From positions 62,001 to 126,000 of the forward strand of contig NZ_JAKRCW010000005.1 in assembly GCF_022346425.1 (NCBI RefSeq): 64,000 bases of DNA, written 5' to 3'. Under the pieces are notes generated by a model. The model did no database searches, was not told where the DNA came from, and saw nothing but the letters and a program-made list of their open reading frames with translations. Origin of the DNA: Pseudoglutamicibacter albus. GTDB taxonomy: Bacteria; Actinomycetota; Actinomycetes; Actinomycetales; Micrococcaceae. Positions 45,118 to 54,701 of this stretch are shown here, piece by piece; positions within the stretch are counted from its first letter, which is position 1, and the number at the start of each line of letters is the position of its first letter. A program made the position numbers and the translations under genes.

Positions 45118-47070
45118 TTAGAGCGCGCCCGACTGATATTTGCGGCGTTCCATCTCCAACTCCAGAAGCTGTCGATGCAGCTGCTCGACCCGCTCGGGGT
45201 TATCCGAAGCAACCCGTTGCAGTTCTGCAGCAAGATCAGCTTTCTGCCGGTTGACCTGCATCGCGAGCAAACGGTTCACGATCCCCTTGCAATAGCGCCG
45301 CAGCTCGTCTTCGTTTGAGGCAGGCAACGGCGCGACCGCCATCTGCGACACCAAGGCGGCCAAGGGTTCCGGGACCTGCTCACGGATCGTCTCAACCCAC
45401 ACCGCCGTTGAAACCTGCATGCTTGCAGCCACCACAATCGCGTCCTTGATCGCCGCGTGCGCCGGAGTCAAGAACCGTGTCTCAAAAAACTTAGACCACG
45501 CATCCGCATCGATCAGGTGCGGATTCTGGATCACAACCTCAAGCGCATCCCACTCGATCTTGGTTGCCGGATCCGATATGTTCACGCCCGCCGGTGCAGA
45601 AGGACTCCCAGGCTCGCCCGAGAAACCATGCGGCGACCCGTTCACATGAGGCTGCATTCCGCGCCCGCCGCTGCCCCGCTGCGCTGAAACCTGCTGATAC
45701 GGTCCCTGCTGATACGGACCCTGCCCACTGGGGCCGTGCTGGCCGCCCCGTCCGGCCTGGGCCACAGCACGCCGGACCTCAGCAACCTCCATGCCAAGCC
45801 AACCGGCAACCTCACGGATGTAAGCAGGCCGCATCGCAGAATCCCGCATCGAGGCGATAATCGGCGCCGCGGCACGCATCGCCGAAACCCGGCCCTCAAC
45901 AGTTCCTAGATTGTGTTGTTTCAGCTCCGCCTTGAGCGCGAACTCGAACAACGGCGTCTTGTGCTCCAGGACCTCACGCAGCGCCTCATCCCCGCGCTTT
46001 TGCCGCACATCGCACGGATCCATGCCATCCGGGCCCACCGCGATGAACGTCTGGGCGACGAAACGCTGATCCTCACGGAACGCACGCAACGCCGCCTTCT
46101 GGCCCGCTTCATCGCCATCGAAGGTGAAGACGACCTCGCCACCGGAGCCGAAGTCCGAAAGCAAGCGCCGCGCAACCTTGATGTGGTCCGCGCCAAAGGC
46201 TGTGCCGCACGTGGCAACCGCGGTCGTGACCCCCGCCAGGTGGCACGCCATAACATCCGTATAGCCCTCAACCACCACGAGCTGCTTCTTCTTAGCGATC
46301 TCCCGGCGTGCCAAATCCACGCCATAGAGAACCTGCGACTTCTTATAGATCGCAGTCTCCGGGGTGTTGAGATACTTCGGCCCCGGATCATCCTCATAGA
46401 GTTTGCGGGCACCGAAACCGATCGTCGCGCCGGTCAGGTCACGGATCGGCCAGATCAACCGCCCCCGGAACCGGTCATAAATACCGCGCTGACCTTCAGA
46501 GAACAAGCCGGTCTCTTTGAGCTCATCCTCCGTGAAGCCACGGTTGCGCATCAACCGCAACAAGTTATCCCACCCCTGCGGAGCGTACCCCACACCGAAC
46601 TGCTCAGCATGTTCAGCGCTGAACCCCCGGCTCGTGAGCTCCTCCCGCGCCGTCTGCGCCTCCGGGGTCTGCAACTGCTTGCGGAAAAACTCCTCCGCAA
46701 CCTTGTGGGCATCCAAAAGACGCTGCCGGCGCCCCACCTGCTCCTTGCTAGGCCCCGAACCGCCATCCTCATAATGCAGCGTGACACCCACACGGCCAGC
46801 CAAATACTCGACCGTCTCAGCAAACGACGTCGAATTCATCTGCATCAAAAACGCGATGACATCCCCGGACTCGCCACAACCGAAACAGTGGAAGGAACCC
46901 ATCTGGGGGCGCACATGGAACGACGGCGTGCGCTCATCATGGAACGGACACAAACCCTTATACGAACCGATACCAGCGGATTTCAGTGAGACATATTCCT
47001 GGACGATCTCTTTAATATCAGTGCGTTCACGGACCTCATCGATATCCGCACGCTTAATCAGCCCTGCCAT
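45118..47070 (-). CDS. dnaG: DNA primase
   Basis: Synthesises RNA primers at the replication fork; 650 residues. CHC2 zinc finger with Cys41, His44, Cys62 and Cys65 (CPFHDERTPSF, FHCFGCGESGD); TOPRIM domain with VVEGYTDVMACHLAGV and FDGDEAGQKAA; C-terminal helicase-interacting region after a Gly/Gln-rich linker (GPYQQGPYQQ). It follows dgt on the same strand, 12 bases apart, as in many actinobacteria. Confidence 0.97.
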   Translation of the reverse strand: MAGLIKRADIDEVRERTDIKEIVQEYVSLKSAGIGSYKGLCPFHDERTPSFHVRPQMGSFHCFGCGESGDVIAFLMQMNSTSFAETVEYLAGRVGVTLHYEDGGSGPSKEQVGRRQRLLDAHKVAEEFFRKQLQTPEAQTAREELTSRGFSAEHAEQFGVGYAPQGWDNLLRLMRNRGFTEDELKETGLFSEGQRGIYDRFRGRLIWPIRDLTGATIGFGARKLYEDDPGPKYLNTPETAIYKKSQVLYGVDLARREIAKKKQLVVVEGYTDVMACHLAGVTTAVATCGTAFGADHIKVARRLLSDFGSGGEVVFTFDGDEAGQKAALRAFREDQRFVAQTFIAVGPDGMDPCDVRQKRGDEALREVLEHKTPLFEFALKAELKQHNLGTVEGRVSAMRAAAPIIASMRDSAMRPAYIREVAGWLGMEVAEVRRAVAQAGRGGQHGPSGQGPYQQGPYQQVSAQRGSGGRGMQPHVNGSPHGFSGEPGSPSAPAGVNISDPATKIEWDALEVVIQNPHLIDADAWSKFFETRFLTPAHAAIKDAIVVAASMQVSTAVWVETIREQVPEPLAALVSQMAVAPLPASNEDELRRYCKGIVNRLLAMQVNRQKADLAAELQRVASDNPERVEQLHRQLLELEMERRKYQSGAL

Positions 47071-47082
47071 GATGCCACCATT

Positions 47083-48543
47083 CTAGGGCTTCCCCTCGGA
47101 TGGCTTCTCCTCGGGTGTTTGCCCCTGAAGTGATCGCCCTTCAGGCGCTTTCCCCTCAGGCATAGAGACCGGGACGAAGAAATCATGCGTGCCCACCGCG
47201 GGCGGGAACTGCCCGCCACGCACCAACGTGAGATACCACTCAAGCGCTGAGGAATCTGTCAGCGATGCGACCTGATCGATCACCGCGCGGACCCGTGCGG
47301 CATCATCGACCGCCATGATGTAATCCTCACGGAAGATCGGATCCAGGTATTCACCTTCAGTCTTCAACAGCAGCTCAACCAGCTCACTAAGAACCTCAGC
47401 TTGGCGGCTATAGATCGGCTGACGCTCATCAACGGTCATGACATACGCGGTAGCCATGCCCTTCATGACAGCGATCTCAACCTCGGTTTCACGCGGAACC
47501 ACAAGGCTCGCAGCATAACGGGTCAACGGGTCCGTCCCGTACCGCTGTTGCGTGGCCTTGAGCGCTGCAGAACAGAAACGGCCAATGAACTGGCTCGTCA
47601 TATCCTTCAACGCAGCCAGCGAACGGCGGCCGCCATCGACCACCGGAACCCACTCTTCAGAACGCTCCAAACGCTTCAGCGCCTCATCGATCTCATCCTC
47701 AGGCGTCTGCGGGAGATACCAACGCCGCGTGTAATCGATCACCCGCGCCCGCCGTGCCTTCTCCTGAACCCACCGCAACTGAAAACGATGCGCGTTCACC
47801 GCGTCCTCAACATCGTGCACCGAATACGCGACGTCATCGGCCAAATCCATAACTTGGGCCTCAAGCGGGGTCGCTGAATCCTCGCGGCCATCACGAACCC
47901 ACCGGTACACCGGCTCATCATCGGCATACACGCCGAACTTACGGGTGGGGCGGCCCTCACGCGTCAGCGGAGCCTCTTGCCGCGTCCACGGATACTTGAT
48001 CGTCGCATCCAGGGTCGCCCGCGTCAGGTTCAAACCAGCCGAGGCGCCATTGGCGCGAAACGTCTTAGTCTCCAACCGGGTCAACAACCGCAAGGTCTGG
48101 GCGTTACCTTCAAAACCGCCGCACGCATCAGCCAGTTGGTCCAGGACCTTCTCCCCGTTGTGACCAAACGGCGGATGCCCCAAATCATGCGACAAACACG
48201 CGGTATCCACGACGTTGGGGTCACAGCCTAACGCGGCGCCGAGTTCGCGGCCCACCTGCGCGACCTCAAGCGAATGCGTCAAACGGGTACGCACAAAGTC
48301 ATCAGAAAACGGCGCAACAACCTGGGTTTTGGCACCCAGCCGGCGTAGCGCCGAGGAATGCAGAACACGGGCACGGTCGCGTTCAAACGCCGAACGGTAG
48401 GCCTTCTTAGGCGGCTCGGGAACCCAACGCTCCATATCGTGGGTCTCATAACCGGCGATGGAGGCGAGCGCTTCACCTGCAACGCCCACATGCGAACGTG
48501 GATGCACCGAATTCTGTTCTTGCTTTGAACGCTGCTCAGCCAC
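47083..48543 (-). CDS. dgt: dGTP triphosphohydrolase-like protein
   Basis: 486 residues. HD-domain metal site: RTRLTHSLEVAQVGRELG (His) and HDLGHPPFGHNGE (HD pair). The family hydrolyses dNTPs to nucleosides and triphosphate. GTG at 48543 overlaps the end of dusB by 8 bases, so translation is probably coupled. The last ~25 residues are a repetitive Pro/Glu/Gly/Lys tail (units such as PEGKAPEGR, PEEKPSEGKP) not needed for the enzyme. Confidence 0.94.
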   Translation of the reverse strand: MAEQRSKQEQNSVHPRSHVGVAGEALASIAGYETHDMERWVPEPPKKAYRSAFERDRARVLHSSALRRLGAKTQVVAPFSDDFVRTRLTHSLEVAQVGRELGAALGCDPNVVDTACLSHDLGHPPFGHNGEKVLDQLADACGGFEGNAQTLRLLTRLETKTFRANGASAGLNLTRATLDATIKYPWTRQEAPLTREGRPTRKFGVYADDEPVYRWVRDGREDSATPLEAQVMDLADDVAYSVHDVEDAVNAHRFQLRWVQEKARRARVIDYTRRWYLPQTPEDEIDEALKRLERSEEWVPVVDGGRRSLAALKDMTSQFIGRFCSAALKATQQRYGTDPLTRYAASLVVPRETEVEIAVMKGMATAYVMTVDERQPIYSRQAEVLSELVELLLKTEGEYLDPIFREDYIMAVDDAARVRAVIDQVASLTDSSALEWYLTLVRGGQFPPAVGTHDFFVPVSMPEGKAPEGRSLQGQTPEEKPSEGKP

Positions 48544-49741
48544 CGGAAATATCCAATTCAGCGTGGGAAATCATGGCCTTATGCTCATCGTTGAGGTAGC
48601 GGGAATCCAGCCAGTTCTGCGGCAGGTGCGGCCGTTTAGGGCTGCCAGCTCTCCCGCGTGTTCCTTCCGCGGCTCTCCCCGGATAAGGCGCGTCCCAATC
48701 CAGCTTGGCGAGTAGATCGTCCAACTCATCGAGTGCCGAAACCCTCGCAAGCCCAGAACGGACTTCCCCTCCGACCTCATAGCCTTTGAAATACCACGCG
48801 ACATGCTTGCGCAGATCCTGCAAGCCACGGAACTCATCCTCGAAATGCTCGATGAGCAGGTCAGCATGGCGGCGGAACACACCGGCCACATCGCCCAGTG
48901 TTGGCCTGTAGCGCACCGGCGAACCGTTCAAAGCGGCCTCAAGATCACCGAAAAGCCACGGCTTGCCCTGAACGCCGCGGCCGATCTGGACGCCGTCAAC
49001 CCCGGTTTGCTCAACCATCTCCACGGCGTCTTCGGCACTGAAAATATCGCCGTTACCGATCACCGGGATGTCAGGGAGCGCCTCGCGGAAACGCGCAAGC
49101 GCCTTCCAGTCCGCGTGCCCCGAATAATGCTGGTTCATGGTGCGGGCATGCAGTGCGATCGCGTCCACACCCACATCGCGGGCCATCTTGCCCGTCTCGA
49201 TATAGGTCAAGTGATCGTCATCGATGCCTTTGCGCACCTTGACCGTCAGCGGAACGTTGCCCGCGTGCGCTTCCTCTACTGCGCCTGTGAGCAGACGCTG
49301 GAACAGATCGATCTTCCACGGCAAGGCAGAACCTCCGCCTTTACGCGTGACTTTGGGTGCCGGGCAACCAAAGTTGAGGTCGATGTGGTCGGCGCGCCCC
49401 TCCTCAACCAACATACGGACCGCCGCGCGCACCGTATTAGGCTCCACACCATACAGCTGAACCGAACGGACCCGTTCAGCCGGATGATGCTTGATGATGC
49501 GCATCGACTCCCGGGTACGTTCAACCAAGGCGCGCGAGGTCACCATCTCGCACACAAACAAGCCATCACCGTATTCAGCGCACAAACGGCGGAACGCCGA
49601 GTTCGTGATCCCCGCCATCGGCGAAAGCACCACTGGCGAGGCGAACCTGAGGTCCCGAAGACGCAACTCAGGCAACGTGAGCTTGACCGGATGATCAGTC
49701 TCACCGGTGCTCAACGAGGCGATAGGGCTTGCAATAGTCAC
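48536..49741 (-). CDS. dusB: tRNA dihydrouridine synthase
   Basis: FMN enzyme that reduces uridine in tRNA; 401 residues. SPMAGITNSAFRRLC, HIDLNFGCPAPKVTRKGGGSAL (catalytic Cys in GCP), VKVRKGID and GNGDIFS are typical; it fits the DusB/Nifr3 branch. GTG overlaps the TGA of the YibE/F gene (GTGA). Confidence 0.95.
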   Translation of the reverse strand: MTIASPIASLSTGETDHPVKLTLPELRLRDLRFASPVVLSPMAGITNSAFRRLCAEYGDGLFVCEMVTSRALVERTRESMRIIKHHPAERVRSVQLYGVEPNTVRAAVRMLVEEGRADHIDLNFGCPAPKVTRKGGGSALPWKIDLFQRLLTGAVEEAHAGNVPLTVKVRKGIDDDHLTYIETGKMARDVGVDAIALHARTMNQHYSGHADWKALARFREALPDIPVIGNGDIFSAEDAVEMVEQTGVDGVQIGRGVQGKPWLFGDLEAALNGSPVRYRPTLGDVAGVFRRHADLLIEHFEDEFRGLQDLRKHVAWYFKGYEVGGEVRSGLARVSALDELDDLLAKLDWDAPYPGRAAEGTRGRAGSPKRPHLPQNWLDSRYLNDEHKAMISHAELDISGG

Positions 49742-51225
49742 GATTCTATGGTGCCACGACCCTCCGTCAGCCGGCCACGCAAACCGCCACCGCGCCGCAC
49801 ATCGGCCCGCCGTGTTGGCTCGGTGCCTTGGAGCGAGGCTTTGACCACGATCACACCGATCAGCGTTGTCACCGGGATCGCGATGACCAGTCCGATTGAA
49901 GCCACGAGTGTTCGCACGACCTCTTCGGCGAGGTGACCGGTGGTGAGGAACTTCAGCATCGAATAGTCATACAGGCTCATCATGAGCAGGGTCGCGATCG
50001 CCCCGCCCGCGTAGGCGAACACGATTGTGTACACAGTGGATGCGATGTGGTCGCGGCCGATGCGCATCGCGGACCTGAATAGCTCCCGCACTGTGGCATC
50101 CGGTTTAGCGTCGGCAAGCTCCCACACGGCCGAAGCCTGGGTGATCGTCACGTCATTGAGCACGCCAAGGCCAGCGATGAACAAGCCGCACAACACGATG
50201 CCGGACAAAGAAACGTTTGGAACTACCTGATTCAGCGTATAGGTGGAGTCCTCCCCCTGGCCTAACAGGGATGCGCTGTCGGTGGCCCACACCGCGATGC
50301 CGGCGGTCACGAAAAGCCCCACGATAGTACCGAGCAACGCTGTTGTAGTTCGAGCTGAGAGCCCGTGGGCGAAATACAAGACCACGAACATGATCGCGAT
50401 CGCGCCCACCAGCCCGACCCATAAAGCGGGCTTACCCGCGAGCAGGGCCGGGAACATGAACCAACCGAAAATCAGGAATGAGAACGCGAGCCCGATCAGT
50501 GCACGGAAACCACGCCAGCCAGCAACCACGATCACCAACAGCGCGTACACGATCGAGAGTAACGCGACAGGAAAATCACGGTTGTAGTCGATGAACGTCG
50601 CAGTCGTTTCCGCACCGGCTTCCGCACCGGATTCACCGCCCGGCTCCACGCCTGCTTCTCCACCCGGTTCCGCGCCAGCGTTGCCATCGCCAGCGTTTCC
50701 CTCACCAGCGGAGGTGTTGATGAGCATGACCCGCAGCTTGTCCCCGACCTCAGGCGGGTCGTGATTCTCAACCTCTGGTGGGATCTGCACCGGAACCAGC
50801 TGATCCGTTTCCGGGTCTGTGACGTATGGGACTCGACACGTCGCATCCGACTCGATCTCGACCCGGCCGGCGTGGGTTTCGGTGGCCGCGCAACTGCCCT
50901 CGGAATCGACTTTGTCCACCGGCAACGTCACGATGCTGACGCCTGGAGCCGCAGAATACGGTTGCCCCAAAGACTCAGGGCGGTCATTCGGGCTCGGCCA
51001 CAACCACACAAGGCCGGCGATCGTGAGCAATGCGAGCGGAATCAGGATCGAGGTCAGAACGATCGTTGCACGGCGCCGCAAACGCGGATCAGCGATCGGC
51101 GCATCATGGCTATGCCCGTGCACCTCAAGAGGGGCATGGTTCTCAGCACGATGCGGGCTACCTTCAGCCTGATGCGGGCTGCGGTGACGCCCGCCAGCAC
51201 CACCCTGGTGACGTGCTCTACGCAT
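49738..51225 (-). CDS. YibE/F family membrane protein
   Basis: 495 residues from ATG 51225. A His/Arg-rich cytoplasmic N-terminus (QGGAGGRHRSPHQAEGSPHR), one membrane segment, an extracytoplasmic region with a Gly/Glu/Ala repeat stretch, then seven or so membrane segments carrying the family features FGWFMFPALLAG and GVLNDVTITQASAVWEL. Function is unknown; the His-rich end could bind metal. The longer frame to 51285 would overlap the GNAT gene by 68 bases, the chosen start by 8. Confidence 0.85.
   Translation of the reverse strand: MRRARHQGGAGGRHRSPHQAEGSPHRAENHAPLEVHGHSHDAPIADPRLRRRATIVLTSILIPLALLTIAGLVWLWPSPNDRPESLGQPYSAAPGVSIVTLPVDKVDSEGSCAATETHAGRVEIESDATCRVPYVTDPETDQLVPVQIPPEVENHDPPEVGDKLRVMLINTSAGEGNAGDGNAGAEPGGEAGVEPGGESGAEAGAETTATFIDYNRDFPVALLSIVYALLVIVVAGWRGFRALIGLAFSFLIFGWFMFPALLAGKPALWVGLVGAIAIMFVVLYFAHGLSARTTTALLGTIVGLFVTAGIAVWATDSASLLGQGEDSTYTLNQVVPNVSLSGIVLCGLFIAGLGVLNDVTITQASAVWELADAKPDATVRELFRSAMRIGRDHIASTVYTIVFAYAGGAIATLLMMSLYDYSMLKFLTTGHLAEEVVRTLVASIGLVIAIPVTTLIGVIVVKASLQGTEPTRRADVRRGGGLRGRLTEGRGTIES
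50608..50710. repeat. Repeats coding the Gly/Glu linker of the YibE/F protein
   Basis: Short units encode GNAGDGNAGAEPGGE-type repeats in the loop after the first membrane segment. The period is 12–24 bases and stays in frame. Confidence 0.65.
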
Positions 51226-52156
51226 CCGTGGCAACGATGTGAGTCGTCGTGACGATCGTGGCCAGACCCTTCGGGCCAAGCTCATCGATCACACGGCCCA
51301 ACGGGACCATCGCGGTATCCACCTCAAGCTGGACCGGGTACTGATGCACCAGCATCGCCAAGAGGTCGCGGCACGCTTGGGATGCCCGAGCCTCATCAAG
51401 CTCAGGGTTCCACCCCAGAAGCACCTCGGTCGGAGCATCCGGGCGGGCCGGCTCATACGAGACCGCGAACGCGAGAATCGGCGCACCCTCACCCATCGCA
51501 CGGTCACGAACCACAACGGCGCCCTTCGCGCCGGTGTGAGGCCCCAACAACATGGTCTGTGTGAGCCCGACCGTCATCGCTGAAGGATCCCACTCATGTG
51601 TGGCGTTATAGAACTCGGCGACAGTGGTGGAAAGCTCAACCGAACCGGTCGCCGCCTCTTCAAGCACAAGCCCGTCTTCAGCGAACTCCGGCAAAGGCAA
51701 CGCGGACGGCTCAACGACCACCAGCATCGACTTATTGACCAGCCCGAAGCCCTCAGCTGCGAGAAATCCAGCCGCACCATCGGCATCCGGGTTCTCCCCC
51801 GCATCGGCCACCGTGTAACGCGACTTCAACTGAGCCCCCGCTGGAAGCTCCGCTTTCAAAAGCGCAAGCAGCTGATGCCCGATCCCCTGCCGACGTTCAG
51901 CCGAAGCCACCTCAACATAGAACCAATACCGTTGCGGGTGCAGGCTCGAGGAATACACCACGCCAGCCGCGATCGGGACGCCATCCAGTTCAGCGACAAT
52001 ACAGCGAGCGAACGGCTCATCGCTCGAGGGCCGCAACATGGCTCGGTCTTCGTGCGCCTGCGGAGTGCGGGGCCCACCCCACACCTCAAGCAGACGCAGA
52101 TCGTCACCTTCCGCCCACGGGCGAAACGTTAGGCCCTCAAGCTCAGCCGCACTCAT
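51218..52156 (-). CDS. GNAT family acetyltransferase
   Basis: 312 residues. The N-terminal half holds the acetyl-CoA motif [20 protein letters not shown]; the C-terminal half is a second, more diverged GNAT-like part. A tandem-GNAT layout is likely. ATGA overlap with the glyS stop (52153–52156) suggests coupled translation. Substrate unknown. Confidence 0.85.
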   Translation of the reverse strand: MSAAELEGLTFRPWAEGDDLRLLEVWGGPRTPQAHEDRAMLRPSSDEPFARCIVAELDGVPIAAGVVYSSSLHPQRYWFYVEVASAERRQGIGHQLLALLKAELPAGAQLKSRYTVADAGENPDADGAAGFLAAEGFGLVNKSMLVVVEPSALPLPEFAEDGLVLEEAATGSVELSTTVAEFYNATHEWDPSAMTVGLTQTMLLGPHTGAKGAVVVRDRAMGEGAPILAFAVSYEPARPDAPTEVLLGWNPELDEARASQACRDLLAMLVHQYPVQLEVDTAMVPLGRVIDELGPKGLATIVTTTHIVATDA

Positions 52157-53541
52157 ACAGCTCCCATCAGTTGGGTTGCCAGGTAGGCAGGCAACTCATC
52201 GATCGCGACGCGTTCTTGCTGCATCGTGTCACGCTCGCGCACGGTCACTGCGTTGTCATCAAGCGAATCGAAGTCCACCGTGATGCAGAACGGCGTACCG
52301 ATCTCGTCCTGGCGGCGGTAACGGCGGCCAATAGCGCCCGCGTCATCGAAGTCAACGTTCCACTGCGCACCGAGCTTGCGAGCCAGCTCACGCGCCAGCG
52401 GGGACAGCTTCTCGTTACGTGAAAGCGGTAGAACCGCGGCCTTCACGGGCGCCAGGCGACGGTCAAGTTTCAACACGGTGCGCACATCGGTTCCGCCCTT
52501 TGTGTTCGGCGCCTCGTCCTCATGATAGGCATCAACCAGGAACGCCATCATCGAACGGGTCAAACCGAAGGACGGCTCAACTACGTACGGCACGTAACGC
52601 TCGCCCTTGGCCTGATCGAAGTAGGACAAGTCCGTCTTGGAGTGTTCGATGTGCTGCTTGAGGTCGTAATCGGTGCGGTTAGCGATACCCATGAGCTCGC
52701 CCCACTCCGAACCCTGGAAACCGAAACGGTATTCGAGGTCGATCGTGCGCTCAGAATAGTGGGCGCGCTCATCTGCAGGGACATCGAACTTACGCAGGTT
52801 ATCCGGGTCAACACCGAGCTCAACGAACCAGTTCCAGCAGTCCTCAACCCACTCATCGAACAGTTCAGAAGCCTGCTCAGGCGGGGTGAAGTATTCGATC
52901 TCCATCTGTTCGAATTCGCGGGTACGGAAGATGAAGTTACCCGGGGTGATCTCGTTGCGGAACGCCTTACCGATCTGGCCGATACCGAACGGCGGTTTAC
53001 GGCGCGCCGAGTTCACGACGTTGAGGAAGTTCACGAAAATACCCTGGGCGGTCTCCGGGCGCAGGTAGTGCAGGCCCGATTCGTCATCGACGGCGCCAAG
53101 GTAGGTCTTCATGAGCCCCGAGAACTGTTGTGGCTCGGTCCACTTGCCGCGGTTACCGCAGTCAGGGCACACGATCTCCGCCAGACCTTCTTCCGGCATG
53201 CGGCCCTTCTTAGCCTCGTATGCCTCAAGCAGGTGGTCTTCGCGGTGGCGGCGGTGGCACGAGAGGCATTCCACGAGCGGGTCAGTGAAGGTCTCTACGT
53301 GACCGGAAGCCTGCCAGATGGGGGTCGGGATAATGATCGAAGAGTCCAGGCCCACCATGTCCGAACGGGAACGCACAAACGTGTTCCACCACTGGCGTTT
53401 GATGTTCTCCTTGAGTTCCACACCTAGCGGACCGTAGTCCCAGGCAGAGCGGGAACCGCCATAGATTTCACCTGCCTGGAAAACGAAACCACGCCGTTTA
53501 GCGAGTGAAATGACCTTATCCAGCTTGGACGCTGCTGCCAT
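52153..53541 (-). CDS. glyS: Glycyl-tRNA synthetase, dimeric type
   Basis: 462 residues, alpha2-type enzyme (glyQS). Class II motifs: [36 protein letters not shown] (motif 2) and [12 protein letters not shown] (motif 3); Cys residues in [13 protein letters not shown] and VCPDCGN form the zinc insert. The frame reaches 53604, but ATG at 53541 (MAAASKLDK) gives the usual length; GGAG is about ten bases upstream. Confidence 0.97.
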   Translation of the reverse strand: MAAASKLDKVISLAKRRGFVFQAGEIYGGSRSAWDYGPLGVELKENIKRQWWNTFVRSRSDMVGLDSSIIIPTPIWQASGHVETFTDPLVECLSCHRRHREDHLLEAYEAKKGRMPEEGLAEIVCPDCGNRGKWTEPQQFSGLMKTYLGAVDDESGLHYLRPETAQGIFVNFLNVVNSARRKPPFGIGQIGKAFRNEITPGNFIFRTREFEQMEIEYFTPPEQASELFDEWVEDCWNWFVELGVDPDNLRKFDVPADERAHYSERTIDLEYRFGFQGSEWGELMGIANRTDYDLKQHIEHSKTDLSYFDQAKGERYVPYVVEPSFGLTRSMMAFLVDAYHEDEAPNTKGGTDVRTVLKLDRRLAPVKAAVLPLSRNEKLSPLARELARKLGAQWNVDFDDAGAIGRRYRRQDEIGTPFCITVDFDSLDDNAVTVRERDTMQQERVAIDELPAYLATQLMGAV

Positions 53542-53741
53542 GTTGAGTGAACTCCATCGGTTGATACGGGCCGCCGGCTGCGGTCCGTTATGGTCTGCCG
53601 TCAATCCTAACGGTTGAGCTGATTTTTGGCCCGTTTTGAACCTTGCTAGCCCAAATATGTGCCCACCGCGAAATCCTCGCCCAGCTCAGAAACGCTCCGG
53701 GCGCGCGTGCGCGGATCCTCGGCGCGTGAGAACCTTGGAGC

Positions 53742-53978
53742 ATGAGTTCGGTAGACATCATTGACGTGCCCGTACGCACCGCAGGCATCCGTTTGGGCCA
53801 GTTTCTGAAACTAGCCAACGTGGTTGAAGACGGCGTGCAGGCACGCGAAGAGATCGCTGAGGGTAGTGCAACCGTCAACGGCGAGGTCGAGACCCGCCGA
53901 GGCCGGCAACTAGATTTCGACGACGTGGTCGGCTTCCACGACTACGTGTTGCGTGTGGCGCGCGAAGACGAAGCCTAG
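53742..53978 (+). CDS. Small S4-domain RNA-binding protein (YbcJ-like)
   Basis: 78 residues, almost only an S4 domain: IRLGQFLKLANVVEDGVQAR and GSATVNGEVETRRGRQL. Related small proteins are linked to RNA or ribosome binding. GGAG is directly beside the ATG, too close for normal use, so a leaderless mRNA is possible. It diverges from glyS. Confidence 0.87.
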   Translation: MSSVDIIDVPVRTAGIRLGQFLKLANVVEDGVQAREEIAEGSATVNGEVETRRGRQLDFDDVVGFHDYVLRVAREDEA

Positions 53979-54014
53979 CCGCAGCGGCCAGTCTCGGGCG
54001 GCCAGGCCTGGCGC

Positions 54015-54689
54015 CTATACCTGGGCGCCGAGCACTTTAGCGGTCAGGAACTCGCCGATGTGGCGGATCTCTGCTTGCCCCACTCCGTGGCCGATGCCTT
54101 GGTAGTTGACCTTGGTGAGGTCCGTGTTCGCTCGCGCCCACGCGTTCGTCGGTTCGATGAACCGCTCCGGGATCACCGGGTCTTCCGGATCGCGTCCCCA
54201 GAACATCGGCAGCTTCTCTTCGCGTGCGGCCAGCTCTTGGTCTTTGAAGAAGTCCGCACCGGTTTCATCCTTGAACTGTTCCAGCGTGAAACCGGACAAG
54301 CCCACGAGCGCGTCCACCGCGGAAGGATCACGGCGGGCCACCGCGGTCGCCATCGCCATACCTTGAGAGAAACCCAGTAGCGTGACCGATTCGTGGTGCT
54401 TCTTCCGTTCAGCGACCCAGTGTGTCAGGTCCTCCACGACTTGGCTGTAATCAGCCGAGTTGAACTCCAGGTCCTGGCTTGAAAGCGGGAACCACGCGTA
54501 GCCGCCAAAACCCAGTGCAAGCGGTGCTCGCACTGACATCACAGCGAACTGGCCCGGAAGCATGCTCGCAATAGGTAGAAGGTCGCGTTCATCCGCGCCA
54601 AAACCATGCAAGAAAGCCAAGAGCGGCGCAGACTCATTCACGCCCTCCGGCACATGTTCAACTACAAACGGTTCCCACTTTTCACTCAT
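54015..54689 (-). CDS. Phospholipase/carboxylesterase family hydrolase
   Basis: 224 residues, alpha/beta-hydrolase. LHGFGADERDLLPIA near residue 28, nucleophile GFSQGMA (Ser near 108), acid in DPVIPERF and His in GIGHGVGQ. The family includes bacterial short-chain carboxylesterases. It begins 12 bases after the metX stop and may share its transcript. Confidence 0.9.
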   Translation of the reverse strand: MSEKWEPFVVEHVPEGVNESAPLLAFLHGFGADERDLLPIASMLPGQFAVMSVRAPLALGFGGYAWFPLSSQDLEFNSADYSQVVEDLTHWVAERKKHHESVTLLGFSQGMAMATAVARRDPSAVDALVGLSGFTLEQFKDETGADFFKDQELAAREEKLPMFWGRDPEDPVIPERFIEPTNAWARANTDLTKVNYQGIGHGVGQAEIRHIGEFLTAKVLGAQV

Positions 54690-54701
54690 ATAACCATCCT
54701 G

